NCBI GenBank assembly: GCA_937891805.1
Contig: CALATK010000077.1
Location: 1-18,740 of the forward strand
Length of the DNA stretch: 18,740 nt
Direction of reading: 5' to 3'
Origin: an uncultured Fibrobacter sp.
GTDB taxonomy: Bacteria; Fibrobacterota; Fibrobacteria; Fibrobacterales; Fibrobacteraceae
Shown piece after piece: positions 6,816-15,600 of this stretch. Under the pieces are notes generated by a model. That model worked only from the letters and a program-made list of their open reading frames with translations. It was not told the origin of the DNA and searched no databases. Both the position numbers and the translations under genes were made by a program. Numbering within the stretch: the first letter of the stretch is position 1; the number at the start of each line of letters is the position of its first letter.

Positions 6816-8033
6816 ATGAAGATAGCCATACAAAACCAGCGCAAGGAACGGGACAGACTTCTCAGCCTGCCGTATATCCCCCGTCAAACCATATACAACT
6901 TTGACGAATTGCTGAAAAGCCCGAACATCAAACTTTTGACGGGGCCGAGGCGTGTCGGAAAATCCACCCAGGCCCTTTTGATGTTGCGGGGCAAGAACTT
7001 CGCCTACCTGAATTTTGACGACAACGAACTATTGAACAAGTGGGACGAACAGCAAGCCGAGATGTTGCTTGGCGAAATTTATCCGAATTACGAGTACCTG
7101 CTGCTGGACGAAGTGCAGAACATTGACGGTTGGGACGTCTGGGTTAATAAACTTTATCGACGTGGTGTGAATTTGGTCATAACCGGCAGTAACGCCAAAA
7201 TGCTTTCTGGAGAAATGGCAACCGTACTAACTGGCCGCTACCTTGAAATCAACATGCTGCCATTTAGCCTTGCCGAGGCATCGCAGTTTGCGGGCCGCTT
7301 GGGTAATGCAGAAAAAATACAGGACGACTTCTTGAAAAACGGCGGTTATCCGGAGACCTTTACCCAAAGGTCTATTACCCAAAGTTATTTACAGACCCTT
7401 TTCGATTCCATTCTATACAAGGATATTGTCAGAAGGCATAAGATCAGAAACGCAACCGACCTGAACAATGTAGCCATGTTTCTTTTGTCCAATTTCACGG
7501 GAACATTTAGCTACAACGACGTGGCAGATGACCTTGGGCTCTCTAGCGTCACCACAACAAAAAAGTTTATGGATTACTTGCACGAGCCGTTTCTGTTTTA
7601 TTATCTGGACAGGTATAACAACAAACTAAAGCTGATGAAAAAAGCGCCCCGCAAGGTGTATGTGGTTGACAATGGTTTTGTTGCGTCGAAGGCTTTCAAT
7701 TTGAGCGATAATCTCGGGAAACTGCTGGAAAATCAGGTCTTTGTGGAGTTGCTCCATCGCGGGTATGACACCGAAAAGACTTTGTTCTACTACCATTCCC
7801 GAAACGACAAGGAAACCGACTTTGTACTTCGTGAAGGCAACAAGGTCAAGGAACTTATCCAGGTTTGCTACGACATGTCCAAAGAAAAGACTATAAAGCG
7901 GGAAGTGGACAGCATCGTCGAATGTGCAGGGGAACTAGATTGCGACAACCTAACTATTGTGACATGGAACGAGGAAAGGACTATCGAAAAAAAAGGCTAC
8001 ACCATCAAAGTTGTGCCTGTGGGTAAGTTTTAA
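6816..8033 (+). CDS. AAA_14 / DUF4143 family ATPase
   Basis: A 405-residue protein of the common but poorly understood AAA_14-DUF4143 family. Walker A is GPRRVGKST (43-51), Walker B LLLDE (95-99) and sensor 1 ITGSN (122-126), followed by LTGRYLEINMLPFSLAE. The DUF4143 part begins near YKDIVRRH (201-208) and holds a winged-helix-like segment, FSYNDVADDLGLSSVTTTKKFMDYL (about 231-255). The C-terminal third, with GKLLENQVFVEL, ETDFVL and LIQVCYD, resembles the degenerate PD-(D/E)XK-like fold noted for this family. No specific cellular role is established. I chose ATG at 6816 with AAGGA at 6801-6805; a GTG at 6798 is in frame but lies at the ribosome-binding site. The gene sits alone between the flavodoxin gene and a LysR regulator, and such genes are often scattered as accessory elements. 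Confidence 0.88.
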   Translation: MKIAIQNQRKERDRLLSLPYIPRQTIYNFDELLKSPNIKLLTGPRRVGKSTQALLMLRGKNFAYLNFDDNELLNKWDEQQAEMLLGEIYPNYEYLLLDEVQNIDGWDVWVNKLYRRGVNLVITGSNAKMLSGEMATVLTGRYLEINMLPFSLAEASQFAGRLGNAEKIQDDFLKNGGYPETFTQRSITQSYLQTLFDSILYKDIVRRHKIRNATDLNNVAMFLLSNFTGTFSYNDVADDLGLSSVTTTKKFMDYLHEPFLFYYLDRYNNKLKLMKKAPRKVYVVDNGFVASKAFNLSDNLGKLLENQVFVELLHRGYDTEKTLFYYHSRNDKETDFVLREGNKVKELIQVCYDMSKEKTIKREVDSIVECAGELDCDNLTIVTWNEERTIEKKGYTIKVVPVGKF

Positions 8034-8040
8034 GCCCCCA

Positions 8041-8059
8041 CTATTCACTTGGCGCATAG
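8041..8059. promoter_or_regulatory. Degenerate operator C over the LysR gene promoter
   Basis: CTATTCACTTGGCGCATAG has the same 7-5-7 layout as operators A and B. Its right arm, CGCATAG, is exact, and the outer CTAT/ATAG ends are palindromic. It ends 9 bp before a TATATT -10 (8069-8074), so it covers the -35 region, as expected for autorepression by a LysR-type regulator. Confidence 0.5.
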
Positions 8060-8068
8060 CAGTTTTAT

Positions 8069-8095
8069 TATATTCTCCCCAAAAAGGGGCTTTTT
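8069..8095 (+). promoter_or_regulatory. LysR gene -10 box and leader hairpin
   Basis: TATATT at 8069-8074 is the likely -10. It is followed by CCCC (8077-8080), AAAAA, GGGG (8086-8089), C and TTTTT (8091-8095), directly abutting the ATG at 8096. The GGGG arm must also serve as ribosome-binding site, so folding would mask it. The stem has only 4 bp, so it may be just an upstream terminator remnant. Confidence 0.45.
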
Positions 8096-8908
8096 ATGTT
8101 TGTCGAGACTTACATCTTGCGATTGCTGGCCGGGTTCCTGGAATACGGGACCCTTTCTACCGTAGCGGACAAGCTCTACACTTCGCAGCCGGCGGTGAGT
8201 CGCGCGTTCAAGAAGTTGGAAGACGAAATCGGTGCTCCACTCTTCGAGCGCAAAAAGAACCGCATCGAGCTGAACGAGAAGGGACGCACGGTCGCCGAAT
8301 ACGCTAAGCGCATCATGGATTTGCAGAGCGAGATGATGGAAAAGGTGAGCCCGCAAGGGGCGGGCACGCGCACGTTCTCTATCGCATCGGTGGCCATTCT
8401 CCCCGCCATGCGGATGATGCAGGAACTGCAGGAGAAATACCCCGGCGCGCAAGTCACTTACGAGATTATCGACAACGAGGCGGGAGTGCTGAAGGCATTG
8501 AACGAGGGCTCGGCGGATATCGGCATCACGCTTAGGGCCCCACGCGCAAAGAAATACCGCGCCGAAAAATACATGCAGGAGCGGCTCTCGATTGCGCTCC
8601 CGAAAAAGCATCCGCTTGCGAATCGCAAGTCCATCCGGCTCCGGGAACTCAAGGGCGAAACCATAATCCAGCGCAGCAACGTTGGGTTCTGGGAGCAGGT
8701 CAAGCGCAAGAAGATTCCCGATGTCACCTTCATCAAGCACGACAGCGTGAAGGGCATTTCAAAGCTCATCGAACAGTCATCGCTGTTGACCTTCGTTTCG
8801 GACCACAAGTTCGATTACGAAATTCCCAAGGACCGCAAGATTGTGCCGCTAGCCGACCGCGAAATGAACGTGGAATTTTTCAAGGTGACTCTGGCGTCAA
8901 CTCCCTAG
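8096..8908 (+). CDS. LysR-family transcriptional regulator
   Basis: A 270-residue LysR regulator, somewhat shorter than the usual 290-300. The N-terminal winged helix-turn-helix reads LLAGFLEYGTLSTVADKL, then TSQPAVSRAFKKLEDEIGAPLFER (about 27-52), the standard LysR signature. A linker helix follows, then a periplasmic-binding-like effector domain starting at RTFSIASVAILPAM, with DIGITLR in the first lobe and SSLLTFVSDH near the end. Effector identity cannot be read from the sequence. Its own promoter carries a degenerate version of the palindrome found before the exported flavodoxin and ABM genes, so it is the best candidate regulator of both. The stop codon lies inside the end of the convergent DUF3943 gene (12-nt overlap, 8897-8908). 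The codon usage is GC-richer than that of the ATPase upstream. Confidence 0.9.
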   Translation: MFVETYILRLLAGFLEYGTLSTVADKLYTSQPAVSRAFKKLEDEIGAPLFERKKNRIELNEKGRTVAEYAKRIMDLQSEMMEKVSPQGAGTRTFSIASVAILPAMRMMQELQEKYPGAQVTYEIIDNEAGVLKALNEGSADIGITLRAPRAKKYRAEKYMQERLSIALPKKHPLANRKSIRLRELKGETIIQRSNVGFWEQVKRKKIPDVTFIKHDSVKGISKLIEQSSLLTFVSDHKFDYEIPKDRKIVPLADREMNVEFFKVTLASTP

Positions 8909-10462
8909 CAGGTGGAAATTCAGGTACCACGAAAAGGCGTGGATGCGCCTGGACATGGGTTCGGCATATTCAGAGGAATAGGCCGCCATTTTCACGTAGG
9001 TGTCAAGCCTGTGGCCCAGATCCAACCAGGAGAACAGCCTATATTCCAGCGCGGTGTTGTTGAGGAGCAAAAAATCCCAACCCGAAACGCCATATTCCGC
9101 AGTCGTTCCCTCGATGGTCTTCATGGCATCTATCGTCATCTTGTTGTAGATTCTCCACCTCTTGTATAGGGTTTCTATCATCAGGCTGTATTTCACGCCG
9201 GAATTGTACTGGTAGCTATCCATGTCGGGCTTGTAATCCGGGTGAAATTCTTGGATAATGTCGTCGTAGCCCATGTCGGCAGAGCCAAGCATAATCCAGT
9301 AAACCTGGTTCATGACACGGAACCGCAAGTTGGGAGTCAGCCAAAGGGCTATGTCCATGGCCCCGCCAAGCGAAAGCGTGCTTACCGTGGCAAGGTCGCC
9401 GTAAAAAGTATCGTAATCCAGATTCACCGAAAAATCAAGCCAATGGCCTCGCCCGTGGATACCCCTGTTCACAAGTTTCCCCATGATATCCATCTGCAAC
9501 ACTTTCCCTTCAAGTCCGCCTTCGCCGAAGAAGTTTAAAGTGAAGTAATCGAACGGCCGCCTTACCCTCGTGTAGGGCCGACCATACTCAAGTGAAACCG
9601 CCATCATCCCGTGACGGTCGTTCCATTCGGCATCCAGCTCGTCGGCATCATCGCCACCGAACCGATAGTCAGAACCGAACCTGGAGCCAATGCCTGTTGC
9701 AACTGTCAACTCGATTGGTGTCAAGCCCGTGTAAAAATCCCTGTTGCCGAACACCCTACGCTGAGCATAGCCGGCGGGTTCCAGGGCGAAAGCGAGCAGA
9801 TGCCTGTACCAAGGCACCTTGGAACCGTTGTACGATGCGCGGGAAAGCCTGTAAAGGACTTCGCCGAACATGGAGCCCGCAACCGTCGTAGAAATCAGGT
9901 CGTTCGGTGCCGGGTATTCTGTTTCGCAGAACATTTCCCAGGTGGAGCTCCCAAGGGCGGCAAACGCCATGCTTCCGTAAAAGCCGTAGCCGCCGGCACG
10001 GGCCGTGGCGTAATACATGGAGCCTTGATACGGATGTCCGTAAAAGTTGATGGCCCAATGGTTATGGTCCCATTCCCAGCCTTCGCGGAAGTTCCGCTTC
10101 CAATAGCTGGGGCCCGTATGTGCGTAACTCTTGTCCAGGACCCAGTAATCCCATGCCCACACAAAAGCGTTGAGCCCGAGCACTTCGGTCCCGACGATAA
10201 GCGGATTCACGTAGGTGCCAAACAGGCTGTCTTTGGGAATGATGGGTGTTTCAATGGCATCGGCTGCGTCTGCCGAATCACCACGGATAGCATTCCGAAG
10301 TTCGCGAGCCTCCTGAATACTGAAAACAGCATTTTTGTTTTCGATTTTCTTGCGGAGGCTATCCGGAATCTGCGGAATTTCACCATTTACTTTTTGTGAG
10401 AAGGCTGAAACGCTTAAGAACAGCAACAGCGAAGCAAGGATTTTAAAAAGACGCGGGCGCAT
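8897..10462 (-). CDS. DUF3943 domain protein, probable outer-membrane protein
   Basis: A 521-residue exported protein with signal peptide MRPRLFKILASLLLFLSVSAFS. After a ~70-residue spacer comes the DUF3943 block: YVNPLIVGTEVLGLNAFVWAWDYW, then WEWDHNHWAINFYGHPYQGSMYY, AAL-SSTWEMFCETEYPAPNDLISTT and a GEVLYRLS segment. The second half has alternating aromatic and polar strands (SLEYGRPYTR, FDYFTLNFFGEGGL, RFRVMNQVYWI) compatible with a beta-barrel, and it ends in WYLNFHLLGS. The family has no assigned function. ATG at 10460-10462 is chosen for the signal peptide; no clear Shine-Dalgarno sequence is seen, but a GATAAT-like box (minus strand, about 10480) lies upstream. The gene lies downstream of and codirectional with the AraC gene, with an 85-bp gap that looks like an independent promoter region. 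Confidence 0.83.
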   Translation of the reverse strand: MRPRLFKILASLLLFLSVSAFSQKVNGEIPQIPDSLRKKIENKNAVFSIQEARELRNAIRGDSADAADAIETPIIPKDSLFGTYVNPLIVGTEVLGLNAFVWAWDYWVLDKSYAHTGPSYWKRNFREGWEWDHNHWAINFYGHPYQGSMYYATARAGGYGFYGSMAFAALGSSTWEMFCETEYPAPNDLISTTVAGSMFGEVLYRLSRASYNGSKVPWYRHLLAFALEPAGYAQRRVFGNRDFYTGLTPIELTVATGIGSRFGSDYRFGGDDADELDAEWNDRHGMMAVSLEYGRPYTRVRRPFDYFTLNFFGEGGLEGKVLQMDIMGKLVNRGIHGRGHWLDFSVNLDYDTFYGDLATVSTLSLGGAMDIALWLTPNLRFRVMNQVYWIMLGSADMGYDDIIQEFHPDYKPDMDSYQYNSGVKYSLMIETLYKRWRIYNKMTIDAMKTIEGTTAEYGVSGWDFLLLNNTALEYRLFSWLDLGHRLDTYVKMAAYSSEYAEPMSRRIHAFSWYLNFHLLGS

Positions 10463-10547
10463 GACGGCGCAACTTTAAAAATTATCACGTCGTTTAAAAA
10501 GGGCATATTCGCAACTTTCTGACGGAGCGACAAATTCAAAGGACGAA

Positions 10548-11441
10548 TCATGTGTTCATCCTAAAAGCCTTGGGTGACATGCCCGTCATACGCTTGAAGA
10601 ACTTGCCGAAAAAGCTCACGTCGGGGAAATTCAGTTCATCCGAAATTTCCTGGATATCCATCTGAGTGGACTGCAAAAGGACCTTGGCATCGAGGGCGAT
10701 GTATTCGTCTATCCATTGTTTTGCGCCCTTGCCGCTCATCTCGTCTATCACCGTCGAAAGGTATTTCGGGGTTACAAAAAGCTCGTCGGCATAATACTTG
10801 ACGCTGTGTTCCTTACGGTGATGTTCCTCGACATTTCGCAAAAAGGCGTTGAATAGGGATTTCTTCCGATTGCCTCCCTGATGCACGAGGCACTTCCCGA
10901 TTAAGAAATCAAAGCACTCAAAGGCGATGGACAATACAAGGTTCTTGATGATTTGGTAGCGGTGCTGATTTTTTTTGGTTATTTCGATTTTTTCTTGTAG
11001 GTGCTTGAAAGACTTCTTTAGCTGTTCGAATTCTTCTTTTTCTTTTTGCTGGTAGGGTGATTGCTTTATCATTTGAATAAGTTGCAGGCTGTCCTTGACT
11101 TGCGATGCCAAGTCGTTCATCATGTCGATGGAACAGGCGATGCATAGTGGCTTGAAGTCTTTGCTTATTTGAAGCATATGGATGATTTGACCAGGAAAAG
11201 CGACGAAAACGCCCCCCTTTTCCAATTCGTATGTGGACATGTTGACTTCGAGCAGGCAGGAGCCTTTTTCTATCAGTATCAGAATGATTCCTTGCAGGTC
11301 AAAATAGCCCGACAGATCCAATTCGTCGATGTTATCGAATACGCCAATCTTTCCTGGAACCAGGTTTACCTGTTTCAAAATTTCCAGTAGGGAAAGATCT
11401 GCTGTTTTGATATCGCTTGCTTTTTTGAGATACCTGTTCAT
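10548..11441 (-). CDS. AraC-family transcriptional regulator
   Basis: A 297-residue AraC regulator. The N-terminal half has a cupin-like sensor, LILIEKGSCLLEVNMSTYELEKGGVFVAFPGQIIHML. The C-terminal ~100 residues hold both helix-turn-helices: VKYYADELFVTPKYLSTVIDEMSGKGAKQWI, and then DIQEISDELNFPDVSFFGKFFKRMTGMSPKAFR, the classic signature ending. I place the start at ATG 11439-11441, giving MNRYLKKASD; the frame extends upstream to 11711 but that part overlaps the start of the divergent efflux operon and is AT-rich junk. No strong Shine-Dalgarno sequence precedes the ATG. It is divergent from the RND operon across 154 bp that hold a 15-bp direct repeat, so it probably controls the pump and perhaps itself. 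Confidence 0.88.
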   Translation of the reverse strand: MNRYLKKASDIKTADLSLLEILKQVNLVPGKIGVFDNIDELDLSGYFDLQGIILILIEKGSCLLEVNMSTYELEKGGVFVAFPGQIIHMLQISKDFKPLCIACSIDMMNDLASQVKDSLQLIQMIKQSPYQQKEKEEFEQLKKSFKHLQEKIEITKKNQHRYQIIKNLVLSIAFECFDFLIGKCLVHQGGNRKKSLFNAFLRNVEEHHRKEHSVKYYADELFVTPKYLSTVIDEMSGKGAKQWIDEYIALDAKVLLQSTQMDIQEISDELNFPDVSFFGKFFKRMTGMSPKAFRMNT

Positions 11442-11456
11442 GTCTATAAAATAAAT

Positions 11457-11526
11457 AATAATGAAATTTTTAAATGGTAGAAATTTCCTTTTTTGTGGTA
11501 AATTTGGCAAAAATAATGAAATTTTT
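11457..11526. promoter_or_regulatory. 15-bp direct repeats in the AraC/RND divergent promoter
   Basis: AATAATGAAATTTTT occurs exactly at 11457-11471 and again at 11512-11526, 55 bp apart start to start. Both are followed by GGTA-containing sequence (at 11475 and 11527), and TGGTAAAT recurs at 11496 and 11526. AraC proteins bind direct repeats, so these are probable operators for the divergent genes. The background is very AT-rich. Confidence 0.5.
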
Positions 11527-11595
11527 GGTAAATATATCCGATAGTGACGAATTTTCGACCTTAAAAATCCTTTGCATGATAGATAATTTTGGAGT

Positions 11596-12651
11596 ATGAA
11601 TACGAAACTATTTATATTGCCGATTTTGTCATTGATTTTCTGCGCTTGTGAAAACGAAGCGATTGCCACGCACAACAAGAATGTTGCGGACAAGGGGACG
11701 AAAAAAGTCAAAGTAGAAACTATTGTTGCTCAAGTTACGAATGCGGGACTCTCGCATCGCTATGCGGGTTCTATCGCAGAGATTGCGGCGACGGTCGTGA
11801 GTTTTTCTTCGCCGGGGATGGTAAAGTCGGTAAATGTTACCGAAGGCAAGAAGGTAGATAAGGGCGATTTGGTGGCGACGCTCGACGAAACTTCTGCGAA
11901 GAATGCGCTAGAAATTGCATCGGCTTTGAAGAGCCAGGCCGAAGATGCGCACCGTCGCATGGAAAAACTTTACCAGAACAAAAGTATTTCCGAAATCCAG
12001 TGGATGGAAGTGGAAAGCAAATATAAGCAGGCAATCGCATCGGAAAAACTTGCGCAGAAGGCGCTTGACGATTGCAAGCTCCATGCTCCTGCGATGGGAG
12101 TAGTCTCGGGCAAGTCGCTAGAAGTCGGGCAGAACGTGCTCCCTGGCGTCCCTGTATTCAAGATTGTCGATATAGCAAAAGTTAAGGCACGCGCGTTCGT
12201 TCCCGAGAAAGAAATCGGCTCCATCCGCGTAGGAGACAAGGTTCGAATCCAAGTGGGTGCGTTAGGGAACAAGGTTTTTGACGGGAAAATATCGAACAAG
12301 GGTATCTCAGCCAATCCGCTTTCGCGCAATTACGAAATTGAGGCGGAAATCATAAACAAGAGCGGCGAACTTTTACCGGGAATGCTGACCGAGATTAGTC
12401 TTGAAAGGCGTGATTCCTTGTCGGGTGTTGTTCTTCCGACAGCGGCAGTGATGCTTGACGAAAGGAACCGGAAATTTGTGTGGGTTGTTTCCGGCGGGCA
12501 TGCGGATCGCCGCGATGTCAAAGTTCAACTGAGCGTCGATGTTTCCGGAAATGATGTCCTGGTGCAGGGAATAGAGCCCGGCGATACCGTTATCGTAAGC
12601 GGGATACAAAAAGTGGGACGGGGTACTCGCGTGGAGATTGTCTCAAAATGA
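11596..12651 (+). CDS. RND efflux periplasmic adaptor (HlyD/MFP family), probable lipoprotein
   Basis: A 351-residue membrane-fusion protein that would bridge the inner-membrane pump to the TolC-like channel. The N-terminus MNTKLFILPILSLIFCAC is a signal segment; C18 (or C16) is a plausible lipid anchor, although F at -3 is not an ideal lipobox. The lipoyl half-motif VVSFSSPGMVKSVNVTEGKKVDKGDLVATLD (about 77-97) is followed by an alpha-hairpin (about 100-155), the second lipoyl half LHAPAMGVVSGKSLEVGQNVLPGVPVFKI, and the beta-barrel ARAFVPEKEIGSIRVGDKVRIQV. GGAG at 11589-11592 precedes the ATG. The stop overlaps the pump start by 4 nt. Substrate cannot be deduced. It is divergent from an AraC regulator. 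Confidence 0.92.
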   Translation: MNTKLFILPILSLIFCACENEAIATHNKNVADKGTKKVKVETIVAQVTNAGLSHRYAGSIAEIAATVVSFSSPGMVKSVNVTEGKKVDKGDLVATLDETSAKNALEIASALKSQAEDAHRRMEKLYQNKSISEIQWMEVESKYKQAIASEKLAQKALDDCKLHAPAMGVVSGKSLEVGQNVLPGVPVFKIVDIAKVKARAFVPEKEIGSIRVGDKVRIQVGALGNKVFDGKISNKGISANPLSRNYEIEAEIINKSGELLPGMLTEISLERRDSLSGVVLPTAAVMLDERNRKFVWVVSGGHADRRDVKVQLSVDVSGNDVLVQGIEPGDTVIVSGIQKVGRGTRVEIVSK

Positions 12652-15600
12652 AAAAGCGTTCCTTTTTTGAAACCGCAATGCGTTATCGCGCAATCGTATT
12701 CCTGATTTGCGCTATTCTCGTTGCATTCGGCGCGTATGGTCTAGAACAAGTCCGAAAGAACGAATTTCCGAGTTTCACGGTGCGTCAGGGCATCGTGGTT
12801 GCGGCGTACCCGGGAGCGAATGTGGATGAGGTCGAGAATCGCGCCACCAAGCCGCTCGAAGACTTTATTTTTACTTACGCCGAAGTTGACAAGAAAAAGA
12901 CGACATCTACGACGCGAGACGGACTTGCAATTGTCCAGGTGACTCTTGATGACAATGTCCATGACAAGGATGCCTTCTGGAGCAAGTTCAAGCACGGTGT
13001 ACAAGTTTTTAAGAATAGCTTACCTGCTGGGGTCATTGCCGTTTTGGTCATGGACGATTTTGGCGATGCATCGGCGATTCTATTGACGCTTGAAAGTGAA
13101 AATAAAACCTATCGCGAGATGTCTGAATATCTCGACCGCTTAACGGACAAATTGCGTACACTTGAAAGCGTCGGTCGAATCAGTCGTTTTGGCGAACAAA
13201 AAGAACAAATCTCCATTTACCTAGATAACGAGAAACTTTCGCAGTACGGCCTTGGCTATAAATCTACGATGATGATGCTTGCCGGGCAAGGACTTGTCAA
13301 TGTCTCGGGATATATCAAGGATGGTAAGGTTAACCGCCCGATTTATGTGAAAAGCGGGATAGAAAATGTTCGTGACATTCAGGAAACGATTGTATTTAGT
13401 TCGCCCGATGGTGGCGTTGTACGGCTTGAGGATGTAGCCGATGTAGTGCGTGAATACCCGAAGCCGGATTCGTACATAGAGCAGAACGGTCACAAGTGCG
13501 TTGTATTGAGTATTGAGATGCGTTCCGATTACAACATCGTGAAAATGGGTAAGGAAATTGAATCGGTGCTGCGCGATTTTGAAAATGAATTACCCGAAGA
13601 AGTCAAAATGAGGCGTGTGACAGACCAGACGGAAGTCGTTGCCGTGAGTATTCGGGACTTTCTCAAGGAATTGCTGATAGCCATTATTTCGGTGGTAATT
13701 GTAGTGATGTTGTTGCAGCCTTTCCGCGTGGCCTTGGTGGCAGCGGGAACAATTCCCGTGAGCATCTTTATCGCTCTTGGAATTTTCTACGGATTCGGCA
13801 TTGAACTGAATACGGTGACGCTTGCGGTTTTGATTTTGACACTCGGAATGATTGTCGATAATTCTATCGTGATTCTGGACGATTATCAGGAAAAGATTGC
13901 CGAAGGAGTACCCCGTTGGCGTGCTGCGGCAAATAGCGCTTCGCATTTTTTCAAGTCCATCTTTTCGGCAACGCTTGCGATTAGCATTACGTTTTTTCCG
14001 TTCCTAATCTTTATGAAGGGAATGTTCAACGAATTCCTGCAATCTTTCCCATGGGCGATGACGATAGTCCTGATGGTGTCTCTTGGGGTAGCCGTTTTGG
14101 TGGTACCATACTTGCAGTTCGCTTTCTTAAAACCGCATAAGCATAAACAGTGCAAGTTTAATTTTGAATCGGTATCCAATGCCGTTTACAAAAAGGTTCT
14201 TAAGGTCTGTTTCAAATTCCCGAAAACGATTGTTGTAATTGCCATCGTGTGCGTTATTGTCGGAGCTGTCGCCATTTGGGAGCGCCCCATTCGGTTGTTG
14301 CCGATTGCACAGCGGAACCAATTCTCTGTCGAGATATTCTTGCCTACAGGGACATCCATTGAAAGAACTTCTGCAGTAGCCGACAGTATGAAGCGAATAC
14401 TCGAACACGACACGAGAATCAAGTCCATAACCTGTTTCATGGGTATGTCTTCGCCGCGATTCCACTTGACATACGCTCCGCAATTCGGTGGGACGAACTT
14501 TGCACAGTTTATCGTGAATACGACGGGTGTCAAGGCGACGGATGAAATCATTGAGCAATATGCTCAAGCTTATGCGGAACATTTTACCGATGCTTATGTG
14601 CGCTTTAAGCAGTTGAGCTATAGCGATGCGATGTCGCCGATTGAGTATCGCCTGACGGGAGAATCTGAAGTAGAGATTAAGCGAGCCGCCAATAAGATTG
14701 CAGACTATCTGCGCTCCATTCCAGATTTCTACATGGTGCGCACTAGCCTCAAGGAACCACTGAATAGTGTCGAAGTCAAGTTGAAAGAGGAAGCATCGAA
14801 ACTGGGCATAAACCAGATGATTGCGCAGTCGCTCCTTTCTGCACGATACAGCGGCGGCATTCCTGTAGCGAGCCTATGTGAGGGCGACCGCAACATTCCC
14901 GTGGTGTTGAAGGGGACAAATGCCGATAGTGCCGATGTTGCAACGCTGGCAAACGAGAAGGTTTCAACATTTGGAGGGCTTGGAAATGTCCCGCTGCGAC
15001 AAATTGCAGATTTAGAGTCCGCTTTCTACGACGGAGAACGGACGCGTCGTAACGGGTTTCCGGTGGTGACGGTTTCAGCAGAACTTGCATACGGTAAAAG
15101 TGCAAATAGTGCGGCAAGGGATTATTTGCAGAAAGTTCGTGAAATTGCCAAGACAGAAAATGTCGGCGTTGAAATCGGAGGAGAGGGAGAGATTGTGAAT
15201 ATACAGATGCCGCGTATTATCACTTCGTTGGTAGCTGCGGTAATCATCATCTTCTTTATTCTGCTATGGCATTTCAAGAAAATTTCAACAGCTGTTTTGC
15301 TTGTTGGTTCACTTTCGCTTTGTGCATTTGGTACGGGAATGTCCATGGCTATCGCGAATCTTGATTTTAGCGTGACATGCGTTTTGGGCATTGTGAGTTT
15401 GCTTGGAATTATGGTACGTAACGGCATTATCATGATTGACTATGCCGAAGAACTCAAGCACGAAGAACATTGCGACGCTCAGACGGCAATTTTTAACTCG
15501 GCACTTAGGCGTATGCGTCCAATTTTCCTGACTTCTGCGGCGGCCTCGGTGGGTGTGATTCCGATGATTATGGGTGGGAGTTCCTTGTGGATGCCGATGG

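Noticed and set aside
6542..6904. 120-residue plus-strand frame across the ATPase upstream region
   Set aside because: It begins inside operator A, runs through the palindrome cluster and overlaps the ATPase in another frame. The AT-rich residues (K, I, N, L) follow from base composition.
9611..10399. 262-residue frame antisense to the DUF3943 gene
   Set aside because: No domain is recognisable, and the minus strand has a signal peptide and DUF3943 motifs.
11442..11711. N-terminal extension of the AraC regulator by 90 residues
   Set aside because: It overlaps the adaptor gene start and the divergent promoter, and is K/F/I-rich low-complexity translation.
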